Of a stretch of 64,000 nt of DNA, positions 59,565-64,000 are shown in pieces. Source of the DNA: Streptococcus infantis (GTDB lineage Bacteria > Bacillota > Bacilli > Lactobacillales > Streptococcaceae); NCBI RefSeq assembly GCF_015546995.1, contig NZ_JADMUH010000005.1, positions 34,320-98,319 of the forward strand, given 5' to 3'. Each line of letters starts with the position of its first letter. Position 1 is the first letter of the stretch. Made by a program: the position numbers and the translations under genes. The notes under the pieces are model-generated. The model worked only from the letters and a program-made list of their open reading frames with translations, did no database searches and had not been told where the DNA came from.

Positions 59565-60731
59565 TTAATAATTTGAAAAAGTGGCAATGATTCGTTGACA
59601 AACTTCTTCCAAGACAGATGTCGGCATGGCTACATTGAGACGAGCGTGGAGGGCTCCTTCTTCACCAAAGTCCAAGCCCCTATTCAGGATAACTTTGGCT
59701 TCGTCACGTAAAAGCTTTCTTAACTCTTCATCGCTAATATCATAGGCAGAAAAATCTAGCCAAATGAGATAGGTCCCTTGAGGTTTCATGACCTTGATTT
59801 TGGTTTCTTTGCCAAATACATCCACTACATAATTGATGTGCTTCTCGATTAGTTCTTTGAGTTCTGTCAACCAATCTTCCCCATAGCGATAGGCAGCTTC
59901 TGTTGCTAAGTATCCTAATCCTGAAATTTCATGTTGATTATTAGCAAGCTGGCATTTTTGGAAAGCAAGTCTCAACTTAGGATTCTCGATGATAGCGTAA
60001 GAGTTTTTCGTTCCCGCAATGTTAAAGGTCTTGGTAGCACTGCTTAAAATTAGTGAAAATTCTTTAAAATCTTCATTTACCGTATTGAATGACTGATGCT
60101 TGTTTCCAAACAAGGCCAAGTCTTGGTGAATCTCATCTGAAACTAGCAAGACTCCATGTTGTTGACAAAGTTGTCCAATCTTCTCTAAGACTTCCTTCTC
60201 CCAAACACGTCCACCAGGATTATGAGGGTTGCAGAGAACATAGAGTTTCACTTCCTCTTCGACAAAATCTTTCTCTAATTGTTCAAAGTCAATCTCAAAA
60301 AGTCCGTCTTTTTCTACTAGAGAGTTGGTGATTAGTCTACGATTATTGAGCTTAATACTGCGAGCAAAAGGAGGATAAACCGGTGTGTTAATGAGGACTG
60401 CTTCACCTTCCTTGGTGAAGGCTTGAATAGCTGTTGAAATGGCAGGTACTACTCCTTCGATAAAGACTAGAGCATCCTTATCAAAGCGATATCCATGATG
60501 TTTTTCCTCCCAATTTTGAACAGCTTCAATCAAGCCATCACTAGCATAGGTATAGCCATAGACTAATTGCTCAGCATAGTCATGGACAGTCTGACGAATC
60601 TCAGGTAAGACTTCAAAGTCCATGTCAGCAATCCAGGCCGGCAATACTTGACGGTCAGTCTCTGCTTCTTTCCATTTGTAGGTATGATGTCCAAAACGAT
60701 TGGGCAAAGTCGTAAAATCATATTTCCCCAT
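59565..60731 (-). CDS. MalY/PatB-type C-S lyase (aminotransferase fold)
   Basis: A 388-residue PLP enzyme of fold type I. K234 in SSATKTFNIAG binds PLP; LCNPHNPGGRVW (167-178) and VSDEIHQDL (198-206) are the cofactor motifs. Members cleave cystathionine or cysteine conjugates, releasing sulfide or thiols. ATG 60731 follows GGAAGGAT and the gene overlaps the end of the upstream metB/metC-type gene, so both are one unit for methionine or cysteine interconversion. Confidence 0.9.
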   Translation of the reverse strand: MGKYDFTTLPNRFGHHTYKWKEAETDRQVLPAWIADMDFEVLPEIRQTVHDYAEQLVYGYTYASDGLIEAVQNWEEKHHGYRFDKDALVFIEGVVPAISTAIQAFTKEGEAVLINTPVYPPFARSIKLNNRRLITNSLVEKDGLFEIDFEQLEKDFVEEEVKLYVLCNPHNPGGRVWEKEVLEKIGQLCQQHGVLLVSDEIHQDLALFGNKHQSFNTVNEDFKEFSLILSSATKTFNIAGTKNSYAIIENPKLRLAFQKCQLANNQHEISGLGYLATEAAYRYGEDWLTELKELIEKHINYVVDVFGKETKIKVMKPQGTYLIWLDFSAYDISDEELRKLLRDEAKVILNRGLDFGEEGALHARLNVAMPTSVLEEVCQRIIATFSNY

Positions 60732-60735
60732 AGTC

Positions 60736-61830
60736 TTATCCTTCCAAAGCTTGACGCAAATCTTCAATCAAGTCTCTAGCATCCTCAATACCAATAGACA
60801 AGCGTAAAAGGTCATCGGTCAGTCCATAAGAATGACGAACCTCTGCAGGAATGTCTGCATGCGTTTGAGTGGTTGGGTAGGTAATTAGACTTTCAACACC
60901 ACCCAGACTTTCAGCAAAAGAGAATACTTTCAAAGTATTTAAGATATGAGGGATACGTTTTTCATCTGCCACTTTAAAGGAAATCATTCCCCCACGACCT
61001 GTATACAAAACTTCTTTGACTGCAGGTGATTGTTCCAAAAAGGCTACGATTTCTTGAGCATTAGCTGTTGAGCGCTCCATACGAAGTGACAATGTTTTAA
61101 GACCACGAATCAATTGATAACTATCAAATGGTGACAAAACAGCCCCTGTCGTGTTGAGATTGTAAAAGAGTTTTTCGTACAAATCAGCATTATCTGTCAC
61201 AACTACACCAGCTAGAACATCATTATGGCCTGCAAGGTATTTTGTCGCTGAATGAAGGACAATATCTGCTCCATCTTCAATTGGACGTTGGTAAATCGGG
61301 CTATAGAAGGTATTGTCGACGACAACTTTAGCACCCTTAGCATGAGCTAATTTTGACAATTTTTCAATATCAAATTCCAACATCAAAGGGTTGGTTGGTG
61401 TTTCGATATAAAGTACATCCACATCCTTTTCTAGCTCGGCAATTAGCTCTTCTTCTGTGTTTGCATAGGTAAAGTGGAATCGTCCTTCCTGCTCCACTTG
61501 ATTGAACCAGCGGAAAGAACCACCGTAAAGGTCACGGACAGCCAAAATCTTGCTTCCTACTGGAAAAACGCTAAAGGCTAACACAATCGCAGACATACCT
61601 GAACTAGTCGCCAAAGCATACTTGGCTGATTCAATAGCTGCCAAAACTTCCTCTGCCTTGCTACGAGTTGGGTTTTTGGTGCGGGTGTAGTCAAATCCAG
61701 TTGATTGACCAAATTCTGGATGCTGATAAGTCGTTGAAAAGTGAATTGGTGTTACCAAAGCACCTGTCGCTTTATCTGACTTGATCCCTGCTTGGGCTAA
61801 AATTGTGTTGATATGAAATAATTTGCTCAT
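60736..61830 (-). CDS. Cystathionine gamma-synthase/beta-lyase family PLP enzyme
   Basis: A 364-residue Cys/Met metabolism PLP enzyme. K197 in LHSATKYLAGH holds PLP; YTRTKNPTR near 48-56 and ETPTNPLM near 143 are family motifs. Whether it is MetB, MetC or a cystathionine gamma-lyase cannot be decided by eye. Ribosome site GGAGGTAAAG. Five bases separate its stop from the ATG of the C-S lyase, whose ribosome site lies inside this gene. Confidence 0.9.
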   Translation of the reverse strand: MSKLFHINTILAQAGIKSDKATGALVTPIHFSTTYQHPEFGQSTGFDYTRTKNPTRSKAEEVLAAIESAKYALATSSGMSAIVLAFSVFPVGSKILAVRDLYGGSFRWFNQVEQEGRFHFTYANTEEELIAELEKDVDVLYIETPTNPLMLEFDIEKLSKLAHAKGAKVVVDNTFYSPIYQRPIEDGADIVLHSATKYLAGHNDVLAGVVVTDNADLYEKLFYNLNTTGAVLSPFDSYQLIRGLKTLSLRMERSTANAQEIVAFLEQSPAVKEVLYTGRGGMISFKVADEKRIPHILNTLKVFSFAESLGGVESLITYPTTQTHADIPAEVRHSYGLTDDLLRLSIGIEDARDLIEDLRQALEG

Positions 61831-61925
61831 ACTTTACCTCCAAATCTATAGTAACTATTGTACCACTTATTTTGGATCCTTCGTTTTCTTGTTTTCAAGA
61901 GCTAGTTATAGTTTAAAACTATATG

Positions 61926-61956
61926 AAAAACGATAACCTCATCAAAGGTTACCGTT
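61926..61956 (-). terminator. aliB terminator
   Basis: AACGATAACCT (61929-61939) pairs with AGGTTACCGTT (61946-61956) with one mismatch, and the minus strand continues TTTTTCATAT. Confidence 0.85.
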
Positions 61957-61972
61957 TTTAAATTTAGAGTCA

Positions 61973-63931
61973 TTATTTAACGTGTTTAGCTAATTCTTCT
62001 TGAGCTTTCTTGTTAGATTCTTCTTTTTCTTTTAGCCATTTTTGTCTAGCTTCTTCATATTCAGATGTAGTCACAATCTTATCTTGCAGTTTAACGTATT
62101 TGTAGGATTCAACACCCTTATTACCAGCTTGAGAGAAGGCAGCAGAGAATGGAACTGTTTTTCTGATTCCTGGTGTTCCACCAAGAGATACGTTTGGAAG
62201 CGTGAGAGAGCTATCCACCAACCAAGCTTGTGCTTCAGCGTATTTGTCATAACGTTTTGTCAAATCTTGTTCAGCATTGGCTTCTTCTAGCATCTTAGTG
62301 TAGGTATCCAAGCCAACCGCAGTTGCTTTAGCATTACTTTCACCAGGTTCTAAGCCAAGGTTTTGCAATGAACCACCATTTGTTAGGTTAAGTGTATCAA
62401 GATAAGTTGATGGATCCTGGTAGTCAGGGCTCCAACCACCATTGTAGAGGTCATAATCTTTTTGGGCAGCTGTGTTAGCAAGATAACCAATGCTATCCAT
62501 TTCTTCTGTAGTCAGCATTTGAATATCGATGACGACATTATCTGCACCCAAGACAGACTCGATAGATTGTTTGAAGGAACTTGCCTCTTGGACACCCTTC
62601 TTATATGATTGGTCTACTGGCAAGTCTAGATGAATAGGGAATTGTACGCCTTTAGCTTCCAATTCTTTCTTGGCTTGTGCAAAAGCTTCTTTGGCCTTAT
62701 CAGCATTATAATAGGCATCTTGTGCATCCGCAAAGTTCACATTTTGCCATACTTGGCCGTAGTTAACCATCTTAGAAGCGACAACATCACCAAAATCTTT
62801 ACCATCAAGAGTTACAAATGAAGGTGGAACGAGCAAGTTTCTGATAATCTTAGTTGCTCCCTCTTCCCCTTGTGACTGAGCCCCATAAGCTTTACGGTCA
62901 TAGGCAAAGTTAATGGCTTGACGGAATGATTTGTTTAAAACTGCTTCTTGTTGAGCTGTCTTTTCAGCGTCTGTCGTTTTTGATGTGTGGTTATAAGATT
63001 TTCTATCTAAGTTAAAGTTAAAGTAGAAAGAAGTCGCAGTTTGCATACTGTAGATAATATTATCCTTGTATTTCTCTTGCACACCTGCAAAACTTGAACT
63101 ATTTGGATAGAGACGGGCAAAACTATAGACACCTTCGCTAAAGTTACGAACAAGCGCATCTTGGTCGCTTCCATCATAGTAAGCCAACTTGACATCATCT
63201 ACAAATACATTTTTTGCATCCCAATAGTTTGGATTTTTCTTGTATTCAAGTACAGATTTAGATGTGAATGATTTGAGGATGAATGGACCATTATACAAGA
63301 TATTTGCTGGATCCACCTTACCAAAATCATCCCCTTTTGAGTTCAAGAAGTCTGCATTTACAGGGAACAGAATAGTTGCAGTTGTTTTTGAATTCCAATA
63401 AGGTTCTGGTTGAGTCAAAGTATATTGAACAGTCTGGTCATCAATAGCCTTAACTCCAACTGTTGAAAAATCTGTTGTTTTCCCGCTAACGTAGTCAGCC
63501 AGACCAGCAACAGAATCTTGCACTAAATACAAGGCTTCTGAATTTTTATCCGCAGCATACTTCAATCCTGTCACAAAATCTTGTGCTGTTACAGGTGCAT
63601 ACTCTTCACCATCTGCTGTATACCATTTGGCGTCCTTACGAAGTTTGTAAGTATAAGTCAAACCATCTTTGGAAACAGTCCAATCTTCTGCCAATGAAGG
63701 AATGTAGTTCCCGTATTGATCATTTTCCATCAAACCATCAACCAAGTTTGTCACAACATCACCTGTTGTTGCACGGTTTTCTAGGAGATAGTTAAGACTT
63801 GAGGGATCATTACCATATACATAATTATATGTCTTTGTAGAACTAGCTGAGTTGCTACAAGCCACCAATAGCAGACCGGCACTTAGGGCAACGCCTGCTA
63901 GCGTCAGATATTTTGCCTTAGACTTTTTCAT
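61973..63931 (-). CDS. aliB: Oligopeptide-binding lipoprotein, AliB/AliA type
   Basis: A 652-residue extracellular solute-binding protein (SBP_bac_5) that captures oligopeptides for the Ami permease encoded elsewhere. The signal peptide ends in the lipobox LVAC at residues ~20-23. No permease or ATPase lies next to it, as for AliA and AliB in pneumococcus, which use AmiCDEF. ATG 63931 follows GGAGGTTCTG; the upstream in-frame TTG is inferior. AliA, AliB and AmiA are close paralogues, and the specific name is my best guess by position beside the MetB/MetC-type and C-S lyase genes. Confidence 0.85.
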   Translation of the reverse strand: MKKSKAKYLTLAGVALSAGLLLVACSNSASSTKTYNYVYGNDPSSLNYLLENRATTGDVVTNLVDGLMENDQYGNYIPSLAEDWTVSKDGLTYTYKLRKDAKWYTADGEEYAPVTAQDFVTGLKYAADKNSEALYLVQDSVAGLADYVSGKTTDFSTVGVKAIDDQTVQYTLTQPEPYWNSKTTATILFPVNADFLNSKGDDFGKVDPANILYNGPFILKSFTSKSVLEYKKNPNYWDAKNVFVDDVKLAYYDGSDQDALVRNFSEGVYSFARLYPNSSSFAGVQEKYKDNIIYSMQTATSFYFNFNLDRKSYNHTSKTTDAEKTAQQEAVLNKSFRQAINFAYDRKAYGAQSQGEEGATKIIRNLLVPPSFVTLDGKDFGDVVASKMVNYGQVWQNVNFADAQDAYYNADKAKEAFAQAKKELEAKGVQFPIHLDLPVDQSYKKGVQEASSFKQSIESVLGADNVVIDIQMLTTEEMDSIGYLANTAAQKDYDLYNGGWSPDYQDPSTYLDTLNLTNGGSLQNLGLEPGESNAKATAVGLDTYTKMLEEANAEQDLTKRYDKYAEAQAWLVDSSLTLPNVSLGGTPGIRKTVPFSAAFSQAGNKGVESYKYVKLQDKIVTTSEYEEARQKWLKEKEESNKKAQEELAKHVK

Positions 63932-63963
63932 AAACAGAACCTCCAAATTTAAATTTTTGTATC

Positions 63964-63992
63964 ATTATACAGCTATTGTTTTTTTTAGTCAA
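63964..63992 (-). promoter_or_regulatory. Promoter of the AliB-type gene
   Basis: On the minus strand TTGACT (63992-63987), 17 bases, TATAAT (63969-63964), preceded directly by CTG. Confidence 0.85.
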
Positions 63993-64000
63993 GTCTTATG

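Noticed and set aside
1..64000. CRISPR arrays, BOX elements, insertion sequences and rRNA genes
   Set aside because: I looked for regular repeat-spacer patterns, BOX-like modules and transposase motifs and saw none; this is by eye, not by search.

Overview
The window looks like chromosomal DNA from a mitis-group streptococcus (Streptococcus mitis/oralis-like). It is low-GC, uses extended -10 promoters, and carries pneumococcal-type genes: vex1-vex2-vex3/vncRS, codY-pncA, murT-gatD, cppA, an AliB-type lipoprotein, ptsG and choline-binding repeats. It is probably not S. pneumoniae itself. A choline-binding Amidase_3 protein is present, and the vex3-vncR gap is too short for the pep27 gene of pneumococcus. 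Most of it is core genome. I saw no prophage, insertion sequence, CRISPR array or rRNA.

Layout. 1-7.3 kb: nth (cut by the edge), a DUF177 gene, a bacteriocin-immunity-like gene, an ABC-F gene behind a leader-peptide attenuator, htpX-lemA, rsmG with tandem terminator repeats, and a uracil permease behind a PyrR-type attenuator. 7.3-14 kb: a CPBP membrane protein, the cppA-serine hydrolase-EamA operon, a phosphodiesterase-fold hydrolase, and ptsG with a cre site. 14-23.5 kb: a radical SAM gene, mnmM, a small coiled-coil gene, an antiporter and a BrkB-like protein; then a symporter/ATP-grasp pair, DUF3397 and a choline-binding amidase. 23.5-30 kb: a small membrane protein with a two-repeat operator-like site, a three-gene ABC exporter under a cre-overlapped promoter, three small acidic unknowns, a phosphatase and an alpha/beta hydrolase. 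30-36.6 kb: fba, vncSR and vex3-vex2-vex1. 36.7-45.2 kb: tRNA-Leu, pncA, codY, a candidate small RNA, cshA, a Har/RclA-type reductase, murT-gatD and pepQ. 45.2-64 kb: NAD salvage (nadE-pncB), an HTH/membrane pair, acetyltransferases, an amino acid permease, greA, mltG, murC, a SNF2/SWIM helicase, sulfur amino acid enzymes (a MalY/PatB-type C-S lyase and a MetB/MetC-type enzyme) and an AliB-type lipoprotein.

Themes. Envelope construction recurs: murT-gatD amidates lipid II, murC adds the first stem amino acid, mltG trims nascent glycan and the amidase cleaves stems. NAD salvage is complete as nicotinamide deamidation (pncA), pncB and nadE, apart from nadD, which is not seen here. Sugar supply is linked by cre-like sites at ptsG and the ABC exporter.

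The most interesting signals are regulatory. The ABC-F leader has a three-codon leader ORF and mutually exclusive hairpins. Two distant loci carry terminators joined by the same spacer sequence. Four genes have promoters placed so that the mRNA would be leaderless. A strong orphan promoter and terminator between codY and cshA suggest a ~104-nt small RNA. An 11-bp direct repeat at the vex promoter is a candidate VncR site, and a 21-bp-period repeat lies upstream of a small membrane gene. A MITE-like structured insert separates vex2 from vex3.
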